Source of the DNA: Prevotella multiformis DSM 16608
GTDB lineage: Bacteria > Bacteroidota > Bacteroidia > Bacteroidales > Bacteroidaceae
Reading direction: 5' to 3'
Length of the DNA stretch: 64,000 bases
NCBI RefSeq assembly: GCF_000191065.1
Contig: NZ_GL872282.1
Location: 610,447 to 674,446 of the forward strand
Below are positions 27,949-37,031 of this stretch, in pieces. The notes beneath the pieces were generated by a model that worked only from the letters and a program-made list of their open reading frames with translations, did no database searches and was not told the origin of the DNA. Positions within the stretch are counted from its first letter, which is position 1; each line of letters starts with the position of its first letter. The translations under genes and the position numbers were made by a program.

Positions 27949-29352
27949 TTATTCATCCTCCTGGAACAGCGGATCCTCGGGCACGACCATCACCGGCTTC
28001 TGCTGTGCGGCTTTCAGGATGTCGGCCGGGACATACTTGTTGTCGACCACCAGCCGGAAGGTATACTCGTTGAACCAGCGGTCGGTCATGATCAGGCAGC
28101 CCTGCTGTCCGTAGGCAGCCCCCCAGGAGTTCTCCACCTTCCACTTCTTCGGCCGTCCGTTCTCGTCGAGGTCTACCGCCGTGAGTGTCATGGCATGGGT
28201 GGATCCGCTGTCGAAGGTGGCGATACGGTCGGCCTTGTCCATGGGGAACGTCGTTCCGTAGAGCATGCCGTAGTCATAGTTGTCCACGTCCAGGAAGCCC
28301 CGTTTGCGGTCGAGCTGCTTGCCCACGTCATAACTGGTGTACATCTTCGTCGAATCCTTCAGCGAGGCGATTGCCATCCGGGCGATTGCCTCCATCGGGA
28401 GGTTGACGTATCTCCAGTTGTGCCCGTCGTAGGTATGCCGGTCGTATTCAATCTCGTAGGTCTTGTAGTAAGGACGGCGCGGGTCGTTCATTGCCATGAT
28501 GAAAGTCCCGTTGATCGGCCCGCCCACGGTCTCCTTGTAAAACTCCTGCGGCGTATAGGTCTTTGCCTGTCCGATCTGCTTCCCGTTCTTGTCCTTGAAA
28601 GCGTAAGTGAAGCTCTTCACCGGCTCGCCTAACGAGAGTGTCAGGATATGGTAGATGCCGGCGAGCATCTCCGTCTTGCGAGCCTTGACGGCGGCCTTCG
28701 GCTTCTTCTCTGCCACCATCTTACGCAGTTCCAGACCGTATTCGCGCAACTTCGACGATACGATTTTCGCCATGCGGGAGGTGTTCTCGGCCGAGTAGGT
28801 CTCCGGCATCGCCTCCATCGGCACGACACCGTATTTCTCGGCAAGGTCGGACAGACCGCAGAACGTGCCGCCGTCGCTGATGGGATTCTTGAAGAAGAAC
28901 TGCACACGCGGGTCGTCCAGGGGCTTCCCGGCATTGTCGATCACGTTCTGCAGCATCAGGTTCGCCTTCTCCAGCTGGTCGTAGAACGAGAGATACACGT
29001 GCGAGTACACCACCTTCAGCGTGTCCTTGTGCTGCCGGGCGAATTTGGAGCGCAGCACGTTCAGGCCGGTGAAGAGCCAGCAGCGTCCCGAGCTCTTCTG
29101 GTCCTGTATGCTCTGCTTCGGCGTCTCCACGCTGAAGTAGGTGTCCACCGGCCCGGCATTGCGGAAATTGCGCGCCAGATCGTCAATGGAATTTGTCGCA
29201 ATGGCGTTTGCCAATGCACGGTCGGCCGCGGTCAGTCCGTTCTTCCGGATCTGCTGCAGCATCTGCCGGTCGATACCGCCCTCCCCCGTCTGTGCCTGGA
29301 GCGTGAGTGCAAGTCCCAACAGACCGCCGGCAATCAAGATGTTTCTTTTCAT
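27949..29352 (-). CDS. Exported C1-family cysteine aminopeptidase (bleomycin hydrolase-like)
   Basis: 467 residues from ATG at 29352, which opens signal peptide MKRNILIAGGLLGLALTLQAQ; upstream in-frame codons are not leader-like. Papain-fold C1B residues: Gln85 and Cys91 in QKSSGRCWLFTGLNVL, His386 in DSGSTHAMTLTA, Asn408 in WKVENSWG. Order and spacing match bleomycin hydrolase/PepC, usually a cytosolic hexameric aminopeptidase; here a signal peptide puts it in the periplasm or on the surface, as in other Bacteroidota. A REP-like repeat sits right after the stop. Confidence 0.93.
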   Translation of the reverse strand: MKRNILIAGGLLGLALTLQAQTGEGGIDRQMLQQIRKNGLTAADRALANAIATNSIDDLARNFRNAGPVDTYFSVETPKQSIQDQKSSGRCWLFTGLNVLRSKFARQHKDTLKVVYSHVYLSFYDQLEKANLMLQNVIDNAGKPLDDPRVQFFFKNPISDGGTFCGLSDLAEKYGVVPMEAMPETYSAENTSRMAKIVSSKLREYGLELRKMVAEKKPKAAVKARKTEMLAGIYHILTLSLGEPVKSFTYAFKDKNGKQIGQAKTYTPQEFYKETVGGPINGTFIMAMNDPRRPYYKTYEIEYDRHTYDGHNWRYVNLPMEAIARMAIASLKDSTKMYTSYDVGKQLDRKRGFLDVDNYDYGMLYGTTFPMDKADRIATFDSGSTHAMTLTAVDLDENGRPKKWKVENSWGAAYGQQGCLIMTDRWFNEYTFRLVVDNKYVPADILKAAQQKPVMVVPEDPLFQEDE

Positions 29353-29434
29353 TGTTTTCGTTTTATATTTATAAGGTAAAGGATTGTCATTCTCCATGAT
29401 GCAGCAGCATACGGCTGGCTTCATGTCCCCAGTG

Positions 29435-29442
29435 CAAATTTA
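29435..29442 (-). promoter_or_regulatory. -7 box upstream of the C1 peptidase
   Basis: Minus strand TAAATTTGC, 83 bases before the ATG at 29352; no convincing -33 box. The rest of the gap to rsgA (29443-29775) shows no gene or clear signal. Confidence 0.5.
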
Positions 29443-29775
29443 GATAAAATTCCCGAACTACGGCCCGGTCGGGTGAAGAAAATGCTTTTTCTTTAGAAGA
29501 AAGACAGGAGAAAGACGGTGCTGTTTTTCCGACACTTCCGCAGGAACGGCGGAGCGGACAGAAGGTCTCTCCGCTGAACACATAGACCGGAAATGAAGAC
29601 CGCCCGGCATTCCCTTCCCCGGACGTTCTTTCCCTCCCTGCACCGGATGCGTTTCGGCCGCCGTGTCCGCTGCCGCGCTGTGCGGGGCAGGCTCTCCGCT
29701 CTCGGCCTGCCCGGAAGTGTCCTGCTGACAGGTAAAATCCCGCAGAGGCACGGTCCGGCGACCGACGCCGCGAAG

Positions 29776-30720
29776 CTAAAAGGCCTCACGGTATTTGTTT
29801 TCGTCTTTGTCTTCCAGCATGGAAAGATAGCTGTTGTACCGGCTTTCGGCGATATAGTGCTCCTCCACCGCTTTCCTCACGGCACAGCCCGGCTCGTGCG
29901 TGTGCGTGCAGTTGGAGAAGCGGCAGTCCTTTGAGAACTTGAAGATCTCGCGGAAGTAGCTTGTCAGTTCTTCCCGCTCTACGTCGAATGTCCCGAAGCC
30001 TTTTATGCCCGGCGTGTCAATCAGATAGCCGCCTCCCGGCAGCTCCAGCATCTCGCTGAACGTCGTGGTGTGCATCCCCGTATTGTGTGCATCGGAGATG
30101 TCTGCCGTGCGGAGGTTCGCATGGGGCAGGAGGGCATTGATGAGCGTCGACTTCCCCACACCGCTGTTGCCGCTCAGCAGCGTGACCCTGCCGTTCAGCA
30201 GCGGCTTCAGCTTCTCCACGCTGAAGGCATCGGCAGGGGCAGCGCTCGCCTGCACCTCCACACACGGATAGCCGATGGTCTCGTAGAGATTCATCACGGC
30301 ATGCTGATAACGCAGTTCGTCACCCGAAAGCAGGTCATGCTTGTTGAACACCAGCGTCACAGGAATGCGGTAGGCCTCTGCCCCGGCGAGGAAACGGTCG
30401 ACGAAGACGGTGGAGGTCTCCGGATAGTTCACCGTGACGACTAAAAACGCCTGGTCGATGTTGGCAGCGATGATATGGCTCTGCTTCGACAGGTTGGGCG
30501 ACTTGCGGATGATGTAGTTCCGCCTGTCTTCTATCTCCGTGATGAAAGCCGTCCCCTCCCGGTTGGGCGTGATGACGACGTAATCGCCGACCGCCACCGG
30601 GTTGGTTGAGCGAATCCCCCTCAGCCGGAAGTTGCCCTTTATCTTGCTGTCTATCGTCTGGCCGTCCTCGGTCTTTACCGTGTACCAGCTTCCTGTGTTC
30701 TTGATTACTAAACCGCGCAC
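29776..30720 (-). CDS. rsgA: Ribosome small-subunit-dependent GTPase RsgA
   Basis: 314 residues from GTG at 30720. The OB-fold starts [20 protein letters not shown], as in the family, whereas the open frame upstream to 30867 encodes only a Phe/Leu-rich translation of a simple repeat. Circularly permuted GTPase: G4 NKHD at 126-129 precedes the P-loop GNSGVGKS at 184-191 and DTPGIKGF. The C-terminal zinc motif C-x-x-x-x-C-x-H-x-x-E-P-x-C ([14 protein letters not shown]) is intact. It matures the 30S subunit (family knowledge). It lies downstream of frr across a low-complexity spacer. Confidence 0.95.
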   Translation of the reverse strand: MRGLVIKNTGSWYTVKTEDGQTIDSKIKGNFRLRGIRSTNPVAVGDYVVITPNREGTAFITEIEDRRNYIIRKSPNLSKQSHIIAANIDQAFLVVTVNYPETSTVFVDRFLAGAEAYRIPVTLVFNKHDLLSGDELRYQHAVMNLYETIGYPCVEVQASAAPADAFSVEKLKPLLNGRVTLLSGNSGVGKSTLINALLPHANLRTADISDAHNTGMHTTTFSEMLELPGGGYLIDTPGIKGFGTFDVEREELTSYFREIFKFSKDCRFSNCTHTHEPGCAVRKAVEEHYIAESRYNSYLSMLEDKDENKYREAF

Positions 30721-30721
30721 T

Positions 30722-31044
30722 GTTTTAAAAGTAAAAGAGTAAAAAGTAAAAAAATAAAAGGGGGGAGAGGATAAAAAGGAAAAAGGTAAAAAAGTAAAAA
30801 GATAAAAAGGTAAAACGATAAAAGGATAAAGCGGTAAGAAAGTAAGGTGGCAAACGGTAAAAGGCAAGAGAAAGGCGGGATAAAAGAGTATGGGGACGTG
30901 ATTTGATGGATAAACCTTGACAGGGGCAGTCCTCTTTTTCAGACGCCTGCACCCGCCTCCTTCTTTCTTTTCGACTTTTTACTGTTTACTTTTTTACTTT
31001 CTTACTGTTTACCATTTTACGTTCTTACCTTTTTGCTTTTTCAT
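30722..31044. repeat. Low-complexity purine then pyrimidine array between frr and rsgA
   Basis: 30722-30860 is a purine-rich array of AAAAGTAAAA/AAAAGATAAA words; 30958-31044 is a pyrimidine-rich array of TTTTTACTTTTT words. The two are roughly complementary and could pair as a long imperfect hairpin. No gene in this 324-base gap. Confidence 0.8.
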
Positions 31045-31605
31045 TCAGACGGTCATGATTTCCTTCTGCTTCTCGTCCAGCAGCGCATCCACCTGTTTGA
31101 TATACTTGTCGTGGATCTTCTGCAGATCGTTTTCAGCATCCTTCTCATTGTCTTCCGAAAGGCCGTCCTTGATGGCCTTCTTCAGCTTGTCCTTGATGTC
31201 AGAGCGGACGTTGCGGATCTCCACCTTGGTGCGTTCGCCGATTTTGTTGCACTGCTTCACCAGCTCCCGGCGGCGTTCCTCGGTCGGCTGCGGCAGGTTC
31301 AGGCGGATCATCTCACCGTTGTTCTCCGGTGTGATGCCCACATCCGAATCCATGATGGCCTTCTCAATGTCTTTGATGGCCTTCCTGTCCCAAGGCTTGA
31401 TGGCAATGGTACGCGCATCGGGCACCATGACAGTAGCAACCTGGTTCAAAGGAACTTTTGAACCGTAAGAATCAACCCGCACACCATCGAGGATGGCTAC
31501 GTTTGCCCTGCCGGCACGGATGCGCTGCAACTCATCACCGAGATACATCGCCGCCATTTCCATGCGCTCGCCGGCATCTTTTAATGTCTGCTTTACGTCT
31601 AACAT
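31045..31605 (-). CDS. frr: Ribosome recycling factor
   Basis: 186 residues from ATG at 31605 (MLDVKQTLKDAGERMEMAAMYL); an in-frame ATG at 31689 adds 28 residues foreign to the family. Characteristic motifs LGDELQRIRAGRANVAILDGVRVDSYG and the helical KVEIRNVRSDIKDKLKKAIKDG. Full length. Cytoplasmic; splits post-termination ribosomes with EF-G (family knowledge). A possible -7 box TATTTTTG lies at 31635-31642. Confidence 0.97.
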   Translation of the reverse strand: MLDVKQTLKDAGERMEMAAMYLGDELQRIRAGRANVAILDGVRVDSYGSKVPLNQVATVMVPDARTIAIKPWDRKAIKDIEKAIMDSDVGITPENNGEMIRLNLPQPTEERRRELVKQCNKIGERTKVEIRNVRSDIKDKLKKAIKDGLSEDNEKDAENDLQKIHDKYIKQVDALLDEKQKEIMTV

Positions 31606-31894
31606 ATCAATCGTACTGTTAATTTTATCTGCTACAAAAATAATTATAATTTTGTTTTCATACAACATTTTGCGCTTATTTCTTTGCAAATACCGTTCCG
31701 CCGCCCTTTCTTTCCCGCATCCGGCTCGTCCGTCTTTCCAGGAAGCTGCCGGGAAAGAAGAGGCTGCCGGCAGGATCTGCAGCCGTCGTCAGCAACGATT
31801 GAAAACAAGTACCTGACCCGTCAACCAAGTCAAAAACAAGACGGAAAGCGGTCGGCCCAAAACACGAAACGGCACGCCCCCGGACATGAGCCGG

Positions 31895-31996
31895 CAGGGA
31901 ATCCTGTTCCCGACCGGTCGGGAACAGGATTCCCAATCGGTCGGGAGCAGGATTCCCGACCGGCTGGGAACAGGATTCCCGGCGGCCGGGAACAAA
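31895..31996. repeat. 23-bp tandem repeats (GGGAACAGGATTCCC type)
   Basis: Three direct units of about 23 bases, TCGGGAACAGGATTCCC plus a variable CGG-rich tail, preceded by one inverted unit (GGGAATCCTGTTCCCGACC) and ended by a partial one. Each unit is itself near-palindromic. Related arrays lie at 45869-45952 and 55350-55440. The gap 31606-32117 holds no gene. Confidence 0.88.
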
Positions 31997-32117
31997 ATAC
32001 GCTGTCGGATGTCTTTAGCCGGAACCGGATGGCTCAGCTCCTGCCGGCAGGATGCGGCATGCACCTGACCGGTGAGGCGCATCCGCACGCGCTGCGGGAA
32101 AGAGCCGTCCGACAGGT

Positions 32118-32489
32118 TCATTGCTTGATGCCGATGGCATCCAGGATACCCTGTATCTCGCTGCCGATGCCCAGCACGTGATCCATCACACCGTCCTTTG
32201 CTCCCCGCACCATGTAGCGGGCGCAGTCGCCTTCGAGTTTCCCGATGCGCTGCCGTTCGGCCACGGTGTAATCGTGCCGGGCTATTTCACGACGTATCCT
32301 GCCGAACTTCGTCACGGCCTTCTTCCACTTCTTCGCAGTGTAATACTGACTGTTGTCACGCAGCTCATACGAGAAATTCTGGAGGTCGTTGATTGCCGAC
32401 TCACGTGTAGCACAGGAACTTACGGAGATGGTCGCCGCGAAAAGGGCAAGTCCCGCAAACACTTTCTTCATCTGGTTTCTCATTTTCAT
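32118..32489 (-). CDS. Small lipoprotein, unknown function
   Basis: About 123 residues from ATG at 32489; ATGs at 32483 and 32471 are alternatives, the last giving the neatest lipoprotein signal MKKVFAGLALFAATISVSSC. The mature part is helical and charged (SAINDLQNFSYELRDNSQYY, KKWKKAVTKFGRIRREIARHD), reminiscent of small DUF6565-type lipoproteins. The 46 codons upstream in frame are not leader-like. Divergent from mutY. No function can be assigned. Confidence 0.72.
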   Translation of the reverse strand: MKMRNQMKKVFAGLALFAATISVSSCATRESAINDLQNFSYELRDNSQYYTAKKWKKAVTKFGRIRREIARHDYTVAERQRIGKLEGDCARYMVRGAKDGVMDHVLGIGSEIQGILDAIGIKQ

Positions 32490-32595
32490 AACTTCTAATT
32501 CAACTTCTGTCAGCTCCCGGTCCGCCACGGGAAACGGCCTGTTCCGAGAGGACGGCCGTGCCGGACCACCGGAATCCCGCAGGGGAGAGACAGGG

Positions 32596-32603
32596 CAAAA
32601 GTA
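32596..32603 (-). promoter_or_regulatory. -7 box of the small lipoprotein gene
   Basis: Minus strand TACTTTTGC about 107 bases upstream of the ATG at 32489; the -33 box is weak. Confidence 0.5.
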
Positions 32604-32643
32604 GGAAATAATAATGGATCCCACCATAAATCGCCGCCCTTCT

Positions 32644-32676
32644 TTTCATTCTTTTTCTACTTTTTAACTACCTTTG
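32644..32676 (+). promoter_or_regulatory. mutY promoter giving a near-leaderless mRNA
   Basis: TTTC-N21-TACCTTTG (-7 box 32669-32676). The ATG of mutY begins at 32681, only four bases after the box, so the transcript should start at or next to the start codon. Confidence 0.75.
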
Positions 32677-32680
32677 CACC

Positions 32681-33688
32681 ATGATTTTTTCAGCGGTTCT
32701 TCTCCAATGGTTCAAGGAAAACGGACGCCCGCTGCCCTGGCGGCAGACGGACGACGCCTACGCAATATGGCTCAGCGAGGTCATCCTGCAGCAGACGCGC
32801 ATTGCGCAGGGAACGGCCTACTGGGAACGGTTCATGGCGCAGTGGCCCTCCGTCGATGACCTGGCCGCCGCAACGGAAGACGAGGTGCTGAAGGCATGGC
32901 AGGGACTGGGCTATTACTCCCGGGCGAGGAACCTCCATGCCGCCGCCCGGCAGGTGGTCGGGAAGGGGGGCTTTCCCCGCACCTTCAAGGAACTGAAGAC
33001 CCTGAAGGGCGTAGGCGACTATACGGCCGCCGCCATCGCCTCCTTCGCCTTTGGAGAACCTGTCGCGGTGGTGGATGGCAATGTCTACCGTGTCCTCTCC
33101 CGTTACTTCGGCATCGATACCCCGATAGACTCTACACAGGGGAAGAAGGAGTTCCAGGCCATGGCGCAGTCGCTCATTCCACACGGCGAACCGGCCGACT
33201 ACAACCAGGCCATCATGGACTTCGGAGCCATACAGTGTACACCGGCATCCCCGAGGTGTGCCGCCTGCCCGCTGTGCGAGACGTGCATTGCTTTCCGTGA
33301 GCACCGTACCGAGGGGCTGCCCGTGAAAAGCAAAAAGGTGAAACAGCGGGAACGCCGTTTCACCTATTTATATATAGAACATCAGGGACATATTGCCATT
33401 CACCAGCGGGGGGCCGGAGACATCTGGCAGGGACTGTGGGAACTGCCGCAGGACACGCACCTCACGTCGCCCGATGCCGCCGGATGGGAGGGGAAGGCAA
33501 GGCTGCTGAAGAAAGGGGTGAAGCACGTGCTGACCCATCAGGTCATCCTTGCCGACCTCTATCTGTGGGAGCCGCATACACGCCCCACGCTGCCCGAAGA
33601 CTTCATCTGGGTGACACGAGACGAACTGCAGACCCATGCCCTGCCCCGGCTGACAGAAATCCTGCTTGCAGACATACCGGCCGACTGA
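32681..33688 (+). CDS. mutY: Adenine DNA glycosylase MutY
   Basis: 335 residues; removes adenine opposite 8-oxoguanine. Catalytic Glu33 in WLSEVILQQT, helix-hairpin-helix LKGVGDYTAAAIASFAFGEP (~109-127) with Asp132 in AVVDGNVYR, the 4Fe-4S ligands C-x6-C-x2-C-x5-C in CTPASPRCAACPLCETC, and a C-terminal NUDIX-like domain from ~225. No earlier in-frame Met exists and the N-terminus aligns with family starts, so the ATG next to the -7 box is the likely start. Convergent with the AmpG-like gene. Confidence 0.96.
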   Translation: MIFSAVLLQWFKENGRPLPWRQTDDAYAIWLSEVILQQTRIAQGTAYWERFMAQWPSVDDLAAATEDEVLKAWQGLGYYSRARNLHAAARQVVGKGGFPRTFKELKTLKGVGDYTAAAIASFAFGEPVAVVDGNVYRVLSRYFGIDTPIDSTQGKKEFQAMAQSLIPHGEPADYNQAIMDFGAIQCTPASPRCAACPLCETCIAFREHRTEGLPVKSKKVKQRERRFTYLYIEHQGHIAIHQRGAGDIWQGLWELPQDTHLTSPDAAGWEGKARLLKKGVKHVLTHQVILADLYLWEPHTRPTLPEDFIWVTRDELQTHALPRLTEILLADIPAD

Positions 33689-33845
33689 CTCCGAAGACGG
33701 CAGCGTGCCGTCATGCAGCAGCCGGTGCCGGGAAGCTACCTCCCTGCAAGAGCCGTCGTCCGGGAAATGTATCAAAGAGGCTGATGACGTGCTCAGGCCG
33801 GAAGAGAACCGGTTTTGACTTTCTTCACTGAGGGAGGCGACGATG

Positions 33846-35114
33846 CTATTTCTTCCCGAAGTCGCCTTCGATGCGCAGCCGGTGGGCGACAAGGAACGGA
33901 AAGACGCAGACCGCCATCACGATGACGAAGAACCATCGGTAACCCACCGCCTCGGCCAAAGCGCCGGCAAACAGCCCGGGAATCATCATCGAAAGAGCCA
34001 TGAAGCCCGTGCAGAGAGCATAATGGCTCGTCTTGTGTTCACCCCGGCTGAAATAGATCATGAAGAGCATATAGGCACTGAAGCCGAAACCATAACCGAA
34101 GTTCTCGATGAACACCGCCGCCCCGACGGCGAAGACACTCGACGGAAGCCGGTAGGCCAGATAGACATAGGCGATGTTGGGCAGCGTGATGGCAGCCGTC
34201 ATCGGCCACAGCCAGCGGCGCAGACCGTCGCGGCTGACCATCATTCCGCCGATGATGCCGCCTGACAGCAGGCCTGCGACACCCACGATGCCGTTCACCG
34301 TACCGAACGCTATCTCCGTAAGAGCCAGTCCGCCCTTCGCCTGCGGAGTCTGGAGGAAGAGCTGGGAAATCGGCATGATCAGTGCTTCGGGCAGCCGGAA
34401 GAGAAGCAGGAAACAGATGGTCGTCAGCGCCTGTTCCTTCTGGAAGAACGATACGAAGGTCTGGCCGAAATCGTGCAGCAGCCGGCGGGCAGACAACCGT
34501 TCCCGGTCTGCATCCTCCTGCGGACGGGGGAGGATGAAGCGGTGATAGAGTGCCAGACCGATGAAAAGCGCCGTCAGACCGTAGAACACCAGCGACCACG
34601 TCCACTGCACGTCAAACTCCCGATGCAGGAAACCGGCAAGCGCAATCAGGCCGCCCTTGCCCACGACCATCGAGATGCGGTAGAATGTAGAACGTATGCC
34701 CACGAAGAAGGCCTGGTCGTGCGGATTGAGCCCCATCATATAAAAACCGTCGGCCGCCACGTCGTGCGTCGCGCTGCTGAAAGCCAGCAGCCAGAAGAAG
34801 CAGATGGTCCCCTGAAGCCACAGCGACGTGTTGACCGTGAAGGCCACACCGGCGAAAGCCGCGCCGACAAGCAGCTGCATGACGACGATCCACCAGCGCT
34901 TCGTCTTCACGAGGTCGAGGAACGGACTCCACAGCGGTTTGATGACCCACGGCAGATAGAGCCACGAGGCGTAGAAGGTGATCTCGCTGTCGGAGAGTCC
35001 CAGCTGCATATACACCTGGATGGACAACACGGTTACAGCGATATAGGGCAGCCCCTCGGCGAAATAGAGCGAGGGAATCCATGCCCATGGGCTTGTCTTT
35101 CTTCCTGTCTTCAA
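33846..35114 (-). CDS. AmpG-like MFS transporter
   Basis: 422 residues with about 12 hydrophobic segments. The N-terminus SLYFAEGLPYIAVTVLSIQVYMQLGLSDSEITFYASWLYLPWVIKPLWSP matches the AmpG muropeptide permease pattern, as do ATHDVAADGFY and the DLVK...RRWW-like loop. Members import anhydro-muropeptides for cell-wall recycling; specificity here is inferred from family only. Inner membrane. Confidence 0.88.
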   Translation of the reverse strand: MKTGRKTSPWAWIPSLYFAEGLPYIAVTVLSIQVYMQLGLSDSEITFYASWLYLPWVIKPLWSPFLDLVKTKRWWIVVMQLLVGAAFAGVAFTVNTSLWLQGTICFFWLLAFSSATHDVAADGFYMMGLNPHDQAFFVGIRSTFYRISMVVGKGGLIALAGFLHREFDVQWTWSLVFYGLTALFIGLALYHRFILPRPQEDADRERLSARRLLHDFGQTFVSFFQKEQALTTICFLLLFRLPEALIMPISQLFLQTPQAKGGLALTEIAFGTVNGIVGVAGLLSGGIIGGMMVSRDGLRRWLWPMTAAITLPNIAYVYLAYRLPSSVFAVGAAVFIENFGYGFGFSAYMLFMIYFSRGEHKTSHYALCTGFMALSMMIPGLFAGALAEAVGYRWFFVIVMAVCVFPFLVAHRLRIEGDFGKK

Positions 35115-35251
35115 TGTTTGTTGCGTATTTGATTTCCGTACTCCAGACCGCCGGGAGGATGACGGACACCGTGCAGGCAGCCTGCCTTCCTGCCGGAAAG
35201 GGCCTCAGCCCCTGATTCGTGAATATCCTCCGGCGATTTTTCAAGCAACGG

Positions 35252-35259
35252 CAAAGATA
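35252..35259 (-). promoter_or_regulatory. -7 box upstream of the AmpG-like gene
   Basis: Minus strand TATCTTTGC, ~138 bases upstream of the ATG at 35114; no strong -33 match. Confidence 0.5.
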
Positions 35260-35289
35260 CACAAAATTAATGAGACAGGACAGAGATAG

Positions 35290-35625
35290 GTGTTATATTT
35301 GAGGTTTGAGATTTGAGGTTTGAGATTTGAGGTTTGAGATTTGAGGTTTGGACTTTGAGGTTTGAGGTTTGAGGATTGAGGATTGAGGCTTGAGGTTTGA
35401 GATTTAAATTTTGCACTTTAAGGATTGAAGATTGAACTTTGAGGTTTGAGGTTTGAGGATTGAGGTTTGAGGATTGAGATTTAAATTTTGCACTTTAAGG
35501 ATTGAAGATTGAACTTTGAGGTTTGAGGTTTGAGATTTGAGGTTTGAGGTTTGAGGTTTGAAAATAGAGAATTGGACTTTGCACTTTGAGATTTGAAGTT
35601 TAAGGATTAAGACTTAAGATTTATG
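35290..35625. repeat. Heptamer array (GAGGTTT)n
   Basis: About 330 bases of 7-base words GAGGTTT, GAGATTT, GAGGATT and relatives. A 77-base block (11 heptamers) beginning GATTTAAATTTTGCACTTTA is duplicated at 35401 and 35478. No coding potential; it fills most of the gap 35115-35714. Confidence 0.9.
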
Positions 35626-35657
35626 ATATGCTTTCATCTGCTCCCCGGGCAGGGGAA

Positions 35658-35707
35658 ACCCGGTGTCTACTCCCCTCTCCATTCGGAGAGGGGCCGGGGG
35701 TGAGGCT
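35658..35707 (+). repeat. REP-like palindromic repeat, unit 4
   Basis: Near-identical to the unit at 27893-27939, including the CCCGGTGTCYAC lead. Ends 8 bases beyond the stop of the anti-sigma/barrel gene, the same placement as unit 3. Confidence 0.9.
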
Positions 35708-35714
35708 TTGTTTT

Positions 35715-37031
35715 TCACCTCACCTGCACCCTCACTCCGACGCTGAGATTAAATCCCGTGGGCTTGTCCTTGTATATATCCTCGACGGCACTCCCATTGT
35801 TGAAATGCCGGCTCACGCCCGGTTCGACATAGACACTGACCTCCCTGCCGAACCTGTACTCCGCACCGAGGGCGGCATTGACGGAGAAGACCGGACGGCT
35901 TTCCTTCACGGGCGTGCGCTCCCCGCCGGCGGACAAGTCCTCCGCCGTCTGCCGGCTCTCTCCTTTCACGAGTTTCTCTATCTCGCCGCCCGCCGTCGCA
36001 TAGACATGGACTTTCCCTTTCCTGACGAGGCTGTAACTCGCCCCTACCGGCAGACCGACATAATGCAGATGCTGCTCCACGGTATGGCTGCTGCCGTTCC
36101 TGTTATAAGTGAACTCTGAAGAATGCCGGCTGTAGCTGACACCGGCCAGCAGGCTCCACCGGTCGCTGAGGGCGTATTTTGCCGACAGGCCGAACTTGAC
36201 CGGCTGCCGGTGCTTCGTATGTGTCCGTGTCTCATCCGCCCTTATCGTCTGGTTCCGCACGTTCACTCCGGAGAACTCCGGTCCGTAGCTGCCGTAAGGG
36301 TCGGCCGTCGCCAGCATCATCCCTCCCCCGTCGGTACTTGTCCCCGCAGTACCGCTGTAAGAAGTCCCGATGCTGAACCGGGACGGACGCATGCCGTCAC
36401 GGACATACGCCCCACCTCCTGTACGGAAGCCTGCGCCGGCAGGGTTCTTCTCTCCTTCCGAAGGCCGCTTCCCGGGCTGCCGGACTGCCGGCAGACCGCT
36501 GTCCGTCCCTCCGGGCTGCTCCGTTCCGCTGTCCGGCTGCGGCGGCCGGACTGCCGTGGCGGCGGTGGCTTCTCCCTGCTCCCGGTCCTCCCGGAGACGA
36601 GACGACCCGCAGGAAGCCGCCCCTTTCTCCCCACTATAAGACAGACTGGCAAAAAGTCCGTACGCTGATGCCTGCTCCGGCATTCCCCCGCTCATGGCGG
36701 TGCGTGCCCCGGCAGGATGCCGCACGGCAGGATCCGTCTGCCCCGGACGTGCCGGAACAGCCGCCGTCCTGCCGTCCGTCTGCGGCGATACGGGAGACTG
36801 TCCGCCGAACCTGCTGCCTATATACAGGACCATTGCAACAACGGCGGCGGCAGAGGCTGTGCGGCGGATCCACATCGGAACCGTCATCGCCTTCTGCCGC
36901 ACCGGACGCACGGGAGCTGTTCCCCGGCGTTCCATCTCTTTCCGGATGTCGTCGAGAAGTCCTCTGGGTGCTTCCTCGCCGCATTCTCCGTGCAGGCGCG
37001 TCCGCAGTCTGTCAAGCCACTCTTCCTTCAT
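35715..37031 (-). CDS. Dual-membrane anti-sigma factor-like protein with C-terminal beta-barrel
   Basis: 438 residues. The N-terminal ~50 (MKEEWLDRLRTRLHGECGEEAPRG...) look like a short cytoplasmic anti-sigma segment. A single membrane helix lies at ~56-73 (ASAAAVVAMVLYIGSRF), followed by a ~140-residue Pro/Gly/Gln-rich low-complexity stretch, then from ~215 an outer-membrane PorT-like barrel (FGLSAKYALSDRWSLLAGVSYS ... NLSVGVRVQVR). No cleavable signal peptide. This layout matches the dual membrane-spanning anti-sigma factors (Dma) described in Bacteroides thetaiotaomicron. Its ATG overlaps the TGA of the sigma-factor gene upstream. Assignment by architecture. Confidence 0.82.
   Translation of the reverse strand: MKEEWLDRLRTRLHGECGEEAPRGLLDDIRKEMERRGTAPVRPVRQKAMTVPMWIRRTASAAAVVAMVLYIGSRFGGQSPVSPQTDGRTAAVPARPGQTDPAVRHPAGARTAMSGGMPEQASAYGLFASLSYSGEKGAASCGSSRLREDREQGEATAATAVRPPQPDSGTEQPGGTDSGLPAVRQPGKRPSEGEKNPAGAGFRTGGGAYVRDGMRPSRFSIGTSYSGTAGTSTDGGGMMLATADPYGSYGPEFSGVNVRNQTIRADETRTHTKHRQPVKFGLSAKYALSDRWSLLAGVSYSRHSSEFTYNRNGSSHTVEQHLHYVGLPVGASYSLVRKGKVHVYATAGGEIEKLVKGESRQTAEDLSAGGERTPVKESRPVFSVNAALGAEYRFGREVSVYVEPGVSRHFNNGSAVEDIYKDKPTGFNLSVGVRVQVR

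Noticed and set aside
30721..30867. N-terminal extension of RsgA by 49 residues
   Set aside because: It is a Phe/Leu-rich translation of the A/T-purine array; the OB-fold begins right after the GTG at 30720.
31895..31996. Candidate CRISPR array
   Set aside because: Units of 22-23 bases abut directly with no unique spacers, and no cas gene is present in the window.
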